A stretch of 64,000 bases of DNA, taken from positions 682,001-746,000 of the forward strand of contig NZ_JAANOU010000001.1 in NCBI RefSeq assembly GCF_011758765.1, given 5' to 3'. Shown here piece by piece: positions 52,989 through 61,017 of this stretch (its first letter is position 1; every line of letters begins with the position of its first letter). Source of the stretch: Amycolatopsis viridis (GTDB lineage Bacteria > Actinomycetota > Actinomycetes > Mycobacteriales > Pseudonocardiaceae). The translations under genes were made by a program, and so were the position numbers. The notes under the pieces were generated by a model. It was not told where the DNA came from, did not search any database, and saw only the letters and a program-made list of their open reading frames with translations.

Positions 52989-53672
52989 ATGGAGCGAGAA
53001 ATCGGCGGTGCGGGCGGTGGTTCCAAACCCGGGCGCGGCAAGAAGACCGGGCGGGTGGTCGCCGCCGCCGCGCTGGTCGGCGTGGTGGGCGTGGGTGGCG
53101 GTGCGGTGAGCCTGGGCGGCGGTGCCGCGGTCGAGGGGGCGGTGGCCGATTCCGGGGCGAACGCCGTGGCCGGCCGCGGGCTGAACGCCAGGAAGGCGGA
53201 CGGCAAACGCTCCGCCGAGCGCGGCAAGCCGGACGAGGCGTGGCAGCGACTCGGGTTGCGCGGGGTGCGGAAAGCGGTGCGCCAGGACGCGTCCTGCCTG
53301 TTCCAGTCGACCGGTGAGATCCGCGAATTCTTCCTGCGCACACCGTGCACCGCGCTGGAGCGGCGATTGCTCGCCGTGGGGGACGGCGACGGGAACACGG
53401 CGCTGATCTCCGTGGTCTGGGTGAGTTTCCGCTCGCGCGGCCAGGCACGCGACTTCGACCGGCTCGAAAAGGTTCACGGCAACGGCGACATCGTCCCGCT
53501 CGGCGCTGCGTTGATCGAAATGGCGGACGTCCGGTTCACGGCGCGGCACTTCGATTCCCGGGTGCGCGGCAACACGGTCGTCATCGCCGAGTCGGAGTGC
53601 GCGACCGGCCGGGTCAGTGGTGCCGTGCTGGACGCCCTGGCCGAGGTGGCGGTGCACCTGCCGCGCAGCTGA
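52989..53672 (+). CDS. Hypothetical single-pass membrane protein
   Basis: 227 residues, no family recognised. A positively charged N-terminus (GSKPGRGKKTGR), one transmembrane helix (VVAAAALVGVVGVGGGAVSL), then a soluble domain of ~130 residues with two Cys (QDASCLFQ, RTPCTALE) and a third in ESECATGR, likely outside the membrane. ATG 52989 follows GGGAGG. Codon usage is normal for the window. Confidence 0.7.
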   Translation: MEREIGGAGGGSKPGRGKKTGRVVAAAALVGVVGVGGGAVSLGGGAAVEGAVADSGANAVAGRGLNARKADGKRSAERGKPDEAWQRLGLRGVRKAVRQDASCLFQSTGEIREFFLRTPCTALERRLLAVGDGDGNTALISVVWVSFRSRGQARDFDRLEKVHGNGDIVPLGAALIEMADVRFTARHFDSRVRGNTVVIAESECATGRVSGAVLDALAEVAVHLPRS

Positions 53673-53818
53673 CGGGTAACACCGGCGCCAGGCCGGTGGT
53701 CCGATGAAGAGCCCTAAGCCTCTGGTCGCGCGGCCCGTGCCGGGTGTGCACTGCCGGACGCGGCCGAGGCCGGAGTCGGCGGGCGCCACCCGCCCGGCGC
53801 GGCCGGAAGGAGGCACTC

Positions 53819-54256
53819 ATGACTGCCGACGAGCGACGTGAGCGCATGCGCCGGGTGCTGGACCTGATGTGGAACCAGGGTGAGCTCGCCGCCTGCGCGG
53901 ACCTGTGCGCCCCGAACTGCACGTTCCACGACCCGAGCTTCGAGGTCGACGGCGTCGAAGGGTTCCAGCGCCAGGTCCGCGAGCTGCGCACGGCGAACCC
54001 GGACCTGCACATGGACATCCACGACGTGGTCGTCGAGGGCGACCTGTGCGCGGTGCGGTGGACCATGGGCGGCACGGCACGGGCGGAGTTCCGCGGGCTG
54101 CCTGCGACCGGCAAGACCTACGTGATGAGCGGGATGCTGTTCGGCAAGTGGGCCGACGACCGCGTCGTGGAGATGTGGACCAACTACGACCTGCTGGGCG
54201 CACTGCAGCAGCTCGGGATCATCCCGGAGATGGCCTCGCGCGAATCCGCGGGCTGA
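53819..54256 (+). CDS. SnoaL-like / ester cyclase family protein
   Basis: 145 residues of the NTF2-like fold: an N-terminal helix pair (ERRERMRRVLDLMWNQGEL), CTFHDPSFEVDGVEGFQRQV, and the C-terminal strand WTNYDLLGALQQLGII that is typical of SnoaL-like polyketide cyclases and ester cyclases. Its ATG follows GGAAGGAGG. The actual reaction cannot be deduced. Convergent with the sigma factor gene, 2 nt apart. Confidence 0.82.
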   Translation: MTADERRERMRRVLDLMWNQGELAACADLCAPNCTFHDPSFEVDGVEGFQRQVRELRTANPDLHMDIHDVVVEGDLCAVRWTMGGTARAEFRGLPATGKTYVMSGMLFGKWADDRVVEMWTNYDLLGALQQLGIIPEMASRESAG

Positions 54257-54258
54257 GG

Positions 54259-55467
54259 TCACTCCAGTTCGGCCAGGCGCAGCCGCAGGTGCGCCACCAG
54301 CGGTTCGCTCAGGCCGAGCGCCAGGGCCCGCCGGTACGCGGCCCGCGCGGCTTCGGTGTCGCCGAGGCGGTGCAGCAGCTCCGCGCGGGTCGCGTGCCAC
54401 CAGGGGTAGCGCGTGAGCCCGGGAATCGCGTCCACCAGGGACAGACCGGCGGCCGGGCCGTCGCGCTCGGCCACCGCCGCCGCCCGGTTCAACCGGGCCA
54501 CCGGGGAATCGGCCACCTCCAGCAGCACGTCGTACCACGAGATCAACGCGTCCCAGTTCGTCTCGGCATAGGTGGGTGCCAGCGCGTGGCAGGCCGCGAT
54601 CGCGGCCTGCACCAGGTACTCCTCCGGCGCCGCCGCGCGCTGCAGTCCGCGGCCCAGGTACGACACGCCCTCCTTGATGGCGGCCACGTCCCAGCGCGAC
54701 CGGTCCTGGTCGGGCAGCAGCACCGGCACCCCGTCGGCATCCACCCGGGCGGCGCGGCGCGAGTTCTGCAGCAGCAGCAACGCGAGCAGGCCCAGCGCGG
54801 TCGGCTCGTCCGGCATCAGCCCGGCCAGCAGCCGGGCCAGCCGGATCGCCTCGTCGGCCAGTTCGGCCCGCACCAGGTCGGTGCCCGCGGCTGCGGCGTA
54901 GCCCTCGTTGAAGATCAGGTACACCGTCGCCGCCACGCCCGCGAGCCGGTCCGGCAGCTCGGCCGCTGCGGGCACGCGATACGGAATGCAGGCCTGCGTG
55001 ATCTTCTGCCGGGCGCGGGTCAGGCGTTTGGCCATCGTCGCCTCCGGCACCAGCAGCGCCCGCGCGACCTCCGCCGTCGACAACCCGCCCAGCGTCCGCA
55101 GCGCCAGCGCCACCTGGGCTTCCAGCGACAGCGCCGGGTGGCAGCAGGTGAACACCAGCCGCAGCAGGTCGTCCGGCACGGTTTCGACCGGCTCCGGTTC
55201 GACGAACGGCATCGCCGTCGCCTCCTTCCCGGACCGCGCCGCCTCGCGGCGGAACAGGTCCACCGCCCGCCGCTTCGCCGTGACCAGCAGCCAGCCGCGC
55301 GGGTTGTCCGGCACCCCGTCCCGCGGCCAGGTCTCCAGCGCCCGTACCACGGCGTCCTGCACCGCGTCCTCGGCCAGCCCGACGTCGCCGGTGACGCGGA
55401 TCAGCGTGGCCAGCACCCGGGTCCCCTCGTCCCGCACCAGCCGCGCGACCGCGTCACCGGCCTCCAT
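54259..55467 (-). CDS. ECF42-type RNA polymerase sigma factor with TPR-like C-terminal extension
   Basis: 402 residues. Sigma-2 (GLAEDAVQDAVVRALETWP, NPRGWLLVTAKRRAVDLFRR) and sigma-4 (AQVALALRTLGGLSTAEVARAL) are followed by a ~220-residue helical DUF6596/TPR extension, the mark of ECF42. These lack a classical anti-sigma factor and are paired with DGPF-domain proteins, as here: the YCII-like gene lies 12 nt upstream in the same operon. ATG 55467 is preferred over an upstream TTG. Confidence 0.92.
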   Translation of the reverse strand: MEAGDAVARLVRDEGTRVLATLIRVTGDVGLAEDAVQDAVVRALETWPRDGVPDNPRGWLLVTAKRRAVDLFRREAARSGKEATAMPFVEPEPVETVPDDLLRLVFTCCHPALSLEAQVALALRTLGGLSTAEVARALLVPEATMAKRLTRARQKITQACIPYRVPAAAELPDRLAGVAATVYLIFNEGYAAAAGTDLVRAELADEAIRLARLLAGLMPDEPTALGLLALLLLQNSRRAARVDADGVPVLLPDQDRSRWDVAAIKEGVSYLGRGLQRAAAPEEYLVQAAIAACHALAPTYAETNWDALISWYDVLLEVADSPVARLNRAAAVAERDGPAAGLSLVDAIPGLTRYPWWHATRAELLHRLGDTEAARAAYRRALALGLSEPLVAHLRLRLAELE

Positions 55468-55479
55468 GATCAAAACCGG

Positions 55480-55824
55480 TCAGAACTCGATCACCGGGCG
55501 GATCTCCACGACCCCGTCCCACGCCGCCGGGAGCCGTGCCGCGAGCCGCACGGCCTCGTCGAGGTCCGCGCATTCGAACAGGTAGAACCCGGTCAACGCC
55601 TCTTTCGTCTCGGCGTAGGGGCCGTCGCTGGTCAGGACGTCCCCGCCCTTGCCCCCGGACACGCGCACGGTGGTCGCGGTCGAGGTCGGGTAGAGGGCCT
55701 TACCGCCGCGGATCACGGCCGCCGCGGCCGCGCCGAAGTCCAGGTACTCCTGGGTGGTCTCCGCGTGCTCGGGCGCCGACCAGTCGACGTCCGCGGTGTA
55801 GAGCAGGGCGGCATAGGTGGGCAT
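55480..55824 (-). CDS. YCII/DGPF-domain protein
   Basis: 114 residues; the family motif is present as SDGPYAETKEALTGFYLFEC, with Tyr replacing Phe of DGPF. Conserved partner of ECF42 sigma factors and often controlled by them. Biochemical role is unknown. Confidence 0.9.
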   Translation of the reverse strand: MPTYAALLYTADVDWSAPEHAETTQEYLDFGAAAAAVIRGGKALYPTSTATTVRVSGGKGGDVLTSDGPYAETKEALTGFYLFECADLDEAVRLAARLPAAWDGVVEIRPVIEF

Positions 55825-55940
55825 GGCTGCTCCTCGGGTGTGCGCACCGGCGCCGGTCGCCGGTGTTCACGATAAGGACGAACAGCCTCCCGCCGCGCTG
55901 GACAACGCGGACGGATTTGTTTTCCGGCCGGGCGGCAGCG

Positions 55941-56345
55941 CTACTTGGTGATGCGGCCCAGCGCGCGGACCACCGCGATGCAGCGGTTCTCGATGTAGTC
56001 CATGCCCGCGGCTTCGGCGATGCGCCGCGCCTCCGGGGAGACGATGCCCTGCTGCAACCACAGCGCCCTGGCCCCGATCGCGGCCGCCTGCTCGGCCACC
56101 GCCGGTGCCTCCGGGGCGGGGCGGAACACGTCGACGAGGTCCACCGGTTCGGGGATGTCGGCCAGGGACCGGTAGACCTTCTCGCCCAGGAGTTCGTCGG
56201 CCGAGGGGTGCACCGGGATGATCCGGAACCCGGCCGCCTGCATCGCGGCCGGAACCGAGTGCGCGGCCTTCGCCGGGTCGCGGCTCAGCCCCACCACGGC
56301 GATCGTGTTCGCAGCTTTCAGGATGTCTTCGCCCAGATCGGCCAT
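55941..56345 (-). CDS. CoA-binding domain protein (YccU-like)
   Basis: 134 residues with a Rossmann-type CoA-binding fold: TIAVVGLSRDPAKAAHSVPA, GFRIIPVHPSADELLGEKVY and ENRCIAVV at the C-terminus. Similar proteins bind CoA but have no established reaction. It starts 28 nt after the KAP-like gene, third in the selD-KAP-CoA-binding series. Confidence 0.88.
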   Translation of the reverse strand: MADLGEDILKAANTIAVVGLSRDPAKAAHSVPAAMQAAGFRIIPVHPSADELLGEKVYRSLADIPEPVDLVDVFRPAPEAPAVAEQAAAIGARALWLQQGIVSPEARRIAEAAGMDYIENRCIAVVRALGRITK

Positions 56346-56373
56346 ACCCTGCCAAACCGCCGCCGACCAGGCG

Positions 56374-58548
56374 TTATTCCACGGGCAGGCCCCGGGCCGC
56401 CCGGAACCGCGCCACCAGGTCCATCGCGACCCGCGGGTCGAACGCCATCTGCTGCCGGGCCAGCGCGAGCAGCTGTGGTTCACCGCCGGGCACGCGGTGC
56501 AGCCGGTCCTGGGTGAGGTCGTCGGTGAACACGTCGCGGATCGTCGCGCAGAACAGCAGGTACGCGGCGGCCTGGGCACGCAGGTCCGGCAGGCCCGGAC
56601 CGCTGCTGATCTTCGCCCCGAGCGCGCGCAGCTCGCCGGGTCCCTCCGTCGCCGGGATCGCCACCAGGTCGGCGATCAAGCTCGACCGTTCCGGTGACGG
56701 CTCGGCGCCGCGGGCCGCGCCGGTGAACGCGTGCGCCTTGCGTTCCAGCTCCCGCCGGACCAGCAGCGCGGCGACCGCGCTCAACGTCTGCCCGGCGGGG
56801 ATGTCGAGCAGATCGACGACCGTGCGGCGCAGGTCGCGCGGCAGGCCGCCGGAGAGGCAGTGGCACAGGCACCCGAACTGTTCCGGCAACCCGGGCACCC
56901 GGCGGCTGATCCACGCCCGGCTGTCCGCGGGGGTGAAGTTGTCCAGCCGCACCATTTCCGAGAAGGCGCTGTCGAACGCGTCCCGCGCCGGGATGCCGCG
57001 GCGCTCGAACGAGACGACGGCGTCGTCGGACACCGACACCAGGAACAGGCACCCGGGCACGTCGAACACGCCCTTGATGTCGTTGACCAGCTCCTGGGCC
57101 TTCTGCGGGTCGGCGATCTTGTCCAGCTCGTCGACCGCGATCACGACCCGGTCGGTCACGTCCGCGGCCCGCAGGACCCCGGCCGCGTATTCGGCGAACG
57201 CGCGGAACTCGTCGACCACCTCCGGGTAGCTCAGCTGCTGCTCGGCGCTCTGCGCCGACCGGGTCCAGCCGGCCTCGCCCTGGAGCGGCAGGGCGAGCTT
57301 GCCGGACCAGCCGGTCGTGTAGGTCTGCAGGAACCGGATGCGGCGCAGCTGCTGCCCGGCCACCGCACGAAGCTCCCGCAGCCGCGGATCGGCGGCCCGT
57401 GGCACCGGCCGCACCCCGCGGGCCACCCGGACGCCGAGCGCGACCAGGTTCGCCACGATCACCAGCGCCACGAGACCGGCGAGCACCAGCACCGCGACCC
57501 GCCACCCGGTCAGATCGCCGGTCAGCGGGGGCGGGTCGGTGACGAACCGCACCGGCGACCGTCCCCACGCCCAGCTGCCGAGCAGGACGGTCACCGTCAG
57601 CGCGGCGAGGTGGCCGAGCAGCCGGCGCAGCAGGTGTGCCAGCCGTTCCCGCCGCCGCACGGGCGCCACCAGCCGCGTGAACGTCGCCCACCGCTGCGGC
57701 CGTTCGGTGCCGTGCGTGCGGGTGATGACCTCCTTGCAGAGCAGTGCGTGCAGGTACAGCACGAAGTCGCGGGCCTCGTAGCGGGCGGGTGCGGAGGCGA
57801 TCGCGGCGAGTGGTGGCCGGGCCGGATCGCCGAGCACGCCAGTGGCGACGAGCCGGATCGCGGTGCTCTTGCCGGCCCCGCGGTGTCCGGCCAGCGCGAT
57901 GGCCCCGGTCTCGGACCGGGTGACGGCGGTGCGCAGCCGGTCGACGGCCGCGGTGAGCACCGGCGGGGCGGTCGGTGAGTCGGTGTAGAGGTCCTGGATC
58001 GCGCGGTAGGTGAACTCGGTGCTGTCCGGCGGGATCCGCGTGGCCTCGAGGTAGCGGAGCAACGCCGGCCAGACGATCCGCTCGGCGGCGTGCACGCGCC
58101 ACAGGTGGTCAACCGGGAGCGTGACGACCCGGGTGAGGAGCCCGTGCAGCGGCTCGACCCAGCGGGACCCGGCCCGGGAGGCGATCGCGAGCACGGCGAG
58201 ATAACCGGCCACCCCGACCAGCGCCGACCACCACGGCAGGTTCGGCCAGGCGCGGACCAGCAGCAAGTGGTAGCCGAACACCGCGGCGAATCCGGCGGCG
58301 AGCCGGACGTGGTCCAGTGCGCCGAGCCGCGGGTACTCGTCGGCCAGCCGGGACACGATGACCCCGTCGAAGGAGGGGTCGCGCAGGAACCCGGCCCTGC
58401 CCTCGGCGAGCTGGTCCGCCAGGTCCAGGTCCTGGCCGAGCGCCTCCCGCGCCGCGCGCAGCGGGATGCGCTGTTCGGCCAGCATCCCGCGGGCCCGGTC
58501 GGAGAACAGGACGGCGGTGATCAACGCGTCGTCGTCCCCAGCCGCCAC
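56374..58548 (-). CDS. KAP-family-like P-loop NTPase with inserted membrane helices
   Basis: 724 residues. Walker A is GHRGAGKST (221-229) and Walker B VVIAVDELDK (468-477). Two hydrophobic helices (about 311-328 and 350-372) lie between them, and two more at 83-125; membrane helices inserted within the P-loop domain are the hallmark of KAP NTPases. The C-terminal part (LSGGLPRDLRRTVVDLL) matches sensor/lid regions. KAP proteins are thought to organise membrane complexes, and some act in phage defence. It starts 15 nt after the selD stop on the same strand, which is unexpected. Confidence 0.8.
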   Translation of the reverse strand: MAAGDDDALITAVLFSDRARGMLAEQRIPLRAAREALGQDLDLADQLAEGRAGFLRDPSFDGVIVSRLADEYPRLGALDHVRLAAGFAAVFGYHLLLVRAWPNLPWWSALVGVAGYLAVLAIASRAGSRWVEPLHGLLTRVVTLPVDHLWRVHAAERIVWPALLRYLEATRIPPDSTEFTYRAIQDLYTDSPTAPPVLTAAVDRLRTAVTRSETGAIALAGHRGAGKSTAIRLVATGVLGDPARPPLAAIASAPARYEARDFVLYLHALLCKEVITRTHGTERPQRWATFTRLVAPVRRRERLAHLLRRLLGHLAALTVTVLLGSWAWGRSPVRFVTDPPPLTGDLTGWRVAVLVLAGLVALVIVANLVALGVRVARGVRPVPRAADPRLRELRAVAGQQLRRIRFLQTYTTGWSGKLALPLQGEAGWTRSAQSAEQQLSYPEVVDEFRAFAEYAAGVLRAADVTDRVVIAVDELDKIADPQKAQELVNDIKGVFDVPGCLFLVSVSDDAVVSFERRGIPARDAFDSAFSEMVRLDNFTPADSRAWISRRVPGLPEQFGCLCHCLSGGLPRDLRRTVVDLLDIPAGQTLSAVAALLVRRELERKAHAFTGAARGAEPSPERSSLIADLVAIPATEGPGELRALGAKISSGPGLPDLRAQAAAYLLFCATIRDVFTDDLTQDRLHRVPGGEPQLLALARQQMAFDPRVAMDLVARFRAARGLPVE

Positions 58549-58563
58549 GGGTGATCAGCTTAG

Positions 58564-59556
58564 TCAGCGCACCACCACGACGTGCTCCCCGCGCGGGACG
58601 AACTCGCCGATCACCGGGGCACCGGGGATCTCCCCGGCCAGCAGCAGGCCGCCCGAGGTCTGCGCGTCAGCCAGCAGCAGGGCCTCCTCCTCGGGCACCG
58701 CGGACAGGTCGGTGTGCGGCCGGACCCAGTCGAGGTTGCGCCGGGTGCCCCCGCTGACGTGCCCCGCCGCCAGCGCCGGCCGTGCACCATCCACATAGGA
58801 CACGGCGGCGGCGTCGACCACCGCGGTCACCCCGCTGGCCCGCGCCATCTTGTAGAGGTGCCCGAGCAGGCCGAACCCGGTCACGTCCGTGGCGGCGGTG
58901 ATGCCGGCTTCGAGTGCGGCGCGGGCGGCCGGGGCGTTGAGCGTCGTCATCACCTCGACCGCCTCCGGGAACCGCTCACCGGTCGCCTTGTGCCGCGAGT
59001 TGAGCACCCCGATGCCGAGCGGTTTGGTCAGCGACAACGGCATCCCGGCCCGGGCCGCGTCGTTGCGCAGCAGCCGGTCCGGATCGCCGGTACCGGTCAC
59101 CGCGAGACCGTACTTCGGCTCCGGGTCGTCCACGCTGTGCCCGCCGGCGAGGTGGCAGCCGGCCTCGGCGCAGACGTCCGCCCCGCCGCGCAGCGCCTCC
59201 GCCGCCAGCTCGAACGGCAGCACCTCCCGCGGCCAGCCGAGCAGGTTCACCGCCACGACCGGGCTGCCGCCCATCGCGTAGACGTCCGACAGCGCGTTGG
59301 CCGCCGCGATCCGCCCCCAGTCGTAGGCGTCGTCGACCACGGGCGTGAAGAAGTCGGTGGTCGCGATGAGGGCGAGCCCGTCCTGGATCCGCACGGCCGC
59401 CGCGTCGTCCCCGTCGTCCAGTCCGACCAGCAGCTCCCCGGCCGGGGCGGACGGCTGCCGCCCGACCAGCCCGCGCACCACGTCCTCCAGCTCGCCGGGC
59501 GGGATCTTGCAGGCGCACCCGCCGCCGTGCGCGTACTGCGTCAGTCGGTAGCCCAT
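58564..59556 (-). CDS. selD: Selenide, water dikinase SelD
   Basis: 330 residues. The active-site segment is HGGGCACKIPP, with Cys at both usual positions (codons TGC, not TGA) and the catalytic Lys. ATTDFFTPVVDD, GGHSVDDPEPKYGLAVTG and TDVTGFGLLGH are AIRS/SelD phosphate-binding motifs. It makes selenophosphate, the selenium donor for SelA. ATG 59556 (or 59562) starts it; the Shine-Dalgarno is weak. Divergent from selC-selA-selB. Confidence 0.95.
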   Translation of the reverse strand: MGYRLTQYAHGGGCACKIPPGELEDVVRGLVGRQPSAPAGELLVGLDDGDDAAAVRIQDGLALIATTDFFTPVVDDAYDWGRIAAANALSDVYAMGGSPVVAVNLLGWPREVLPFELAAEALRGGADVCAEAGCHLAGGHSVDDPEPKYGLAVTGTGDPDRLLRNDAARAGMPLSLTKPLGIGVLNSRHKATGERFPEAVEVMTTLNAPAARAALEAGITAATDVTGFGLLGHLYKMARASGVTAVVDAAAVSYVDGARPALAAGHVSGGTRRNLDWVRPHTDLSAVPEEEALLLADAQTSGGLLLAGEIPGAPVIGEFVPRGEHVVVVR

Positions 59557-59623
59557 GTGCACATCGTGCCGTGCTCGCGCTGCGCCGGCCGCCCGAAGTT
59601 GCGATCATGGGGGTGTCCCCCAG

Positions 59624-59718
59624 GGAGGCGTATCCGGTCTGGTGGCCGGCGCGGTCTTCAAAACCGTTGAGCGGCAGGCGCTGTCGCTGGCGGGTTCGAT
59701 TCCCGTCCGCCTCCGCCA
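59624..59718 (+). tRNA. selC: tRNA-Sec (anticodon TCA)
   Basis: A 95-nt tRNA with encoded CCA. Acceptor GGAGGCG/CGCCTCC with discriminator G; a 6-bp D stem (CCGGTC/GGCCGG) with a tetraloop; anticodon stem GCGGT/ACCGT and loop CTTCAAA giving TCA; long variable arm AGCGGC/GTCGCT; T loop TTCGATT. The long variable arm, 6-bp D stem and TCA anticodon identify tRNA-Sec. The eighth acceptor pair would be U-C. It lies 18 nt before selA. Confidence 0.95.
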
Positions 59719-59736
59719 CCCAGGGAGGAGCGAGGA

Positions 59737-61017
59737 GTGGCCGACCCCCGTCGCCGGGTGCCGCGGACCGACGCGCTGCTCGCGCACCCGCGCCTGGCCG
59801 CGGCCGAGCGGGTGCTCGGCCGCAGCCTGGTGAAGGCCGCCGTGGTGGCGGCGCAGGACCGTGCGCGGGCCGGGGAGATCGAGCCGGAGCAGGTCGCCGA
59901 GCAGGCGATCGCGGCGTTGCCGGCGGCGGCGACGACCTTGCGGCCGGTGGTCAACGCGACCGGTGTCCTCGTGCACACCAACCTCGGCCGGGCGCCGCTG
60001 TCCCGGGCCGCACTGGACGCCGTGGTCACCGCGGGCCGGGGCACCGACGTCGAGTTCGACCTCGCCACCGGCCGCCGCGCCCGCCGTGGGCGTGGGGTGC
60101 TCGCCGCGCTCGCCGAGGCGGTGCCGGCCGCGGGCGCGGTGCACGTGGTCAACAACAACGCGGCGGCGCTGCTGCTCGCCGCGCTCGCGCTCGCGCCGGG
60201 CAAGGAGATCGTGATCAGCCGGGGTGAGCTGGTCGAGATCGGCGACGGGTTCCGCATCCCCGAGCTGCTGGAGTCCACCGGCGCCCGGCTGCGTGAGGTG
60301 GGCACCACCAACCGGACGAGCCTGCGCGACTACTCGGCGGCGCTGGGCCCGGACACCGGGTTCGTGCTCAAGGTGCACCCGTCGAACTTCCGGGTCACCG
60401 GGTTCACCGCGGAGGTGCCGGTGTGCGAGCTGGCGACCCTCGGCGTGCCGCTGGTGGCCGACATCGGGTCCGGGCTGCTGGCCCCGCACCCGGTGCTGCC
60501 GGACGAACCGGACGCGACCACGGCGCTGCGCGACGGCGCGGACCTGGTGACCGCCAGCGGCGACAAGCTGCTGGGTGGCCCGCAGGCCGGGCTGCTGCTG
60601 GGTTCCGCCGATCTGGTGGAGAAGCTGCGCCGGCACCCGGCGGCGCGCGCGTTGCGGGTGGACAAGCTGACCTTGGCCGCGCTGGAGGCCACCGTGCGGG
60701 GTCCGGAGCCGCCGGTGGCGCGGGCGCTGGCCGCGGACGTGGCGGACCTGCGCCGGCGGGCCGAGGCGCTGGCCGTGCGGATGCCCGGCGCCACCGTCGA
60801 GTCGTGCCGCGCCGCGGTCGGCGGCGGTGGCGCGCCGGGCGTCGAGCTGCCGTCGGTGGCGGTGAGCCTGCCCGGATCGTGGGCGGAACCGCTGCGCACC
60901 GGCTCGCCGTCCGTGGTGGGCCGGGTCGAGCGCGGCCGGTGCCTGCTGGACCTGCGCTCGGTCGACCCGGACGAGGACGAACTGCTGGTCGCGGCGGTGC
61001 GGGCGTGTACGTCGTAG
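59737..61017 (+). CDS. selA: L-seryl-tRNA(Sec) selenium transferase
   Basis: 426 residues of a PLP enzyme. NATGVLVHTNLGRAPLS, VVNNNAAALLLA, RGELVEIGDGFRIPEL and the PLP-lysine motif SGDKLLGGPQAG are SelA signatures. It converts Ser-tRNA(Sec) to Sec-tRNA(Sec) with selenophosphate from SelD. GTG 59737 follows GGAGGAGCGAGGAG. It overlaps selB by 13 nt. Confidence 0.96.
   Translation: MADPRRRVPRTDALLAHPRLAAAERVLGRSLVKAAVVAAQDRARAGEIEPEQVAEQAIAALPAAATTLRPVVNATGVLVHTNLGRAPLSRAALDAVVTAGRGTDVEFDLATGRRARRGRGVLAALAEAVPAAGAVHVVNNNAAALLLAALALAPGKEIVISRGELVEIGDGFRIPELLESTGARLREVGTTNRTSLRDYSAALGPDTGFVLKVHPSNFRVTGFTAEVPVCELATLGVPLVADIGSGLLAPHPVLPDEPDATTALRDGADLVTASGDKLLGGPQAGLLLGSADLVEKLRRHPAARALRVDKLTLAALEATVRGPEPPVARALAADVADLRRRAEALAVRMPGATVESCRAAVGGGGAPGVELPSVAVSLPGSWAEPLRTGSPSVVGRVERGRCLLDLRSVDPDEDELLVAAVRACTS

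Noticed and set aside
58564-59556. SelD as a selenoprotein
   Set aside because: Both active-site positions are TGC (Cys); no in-frame TGA occurs before the stop.
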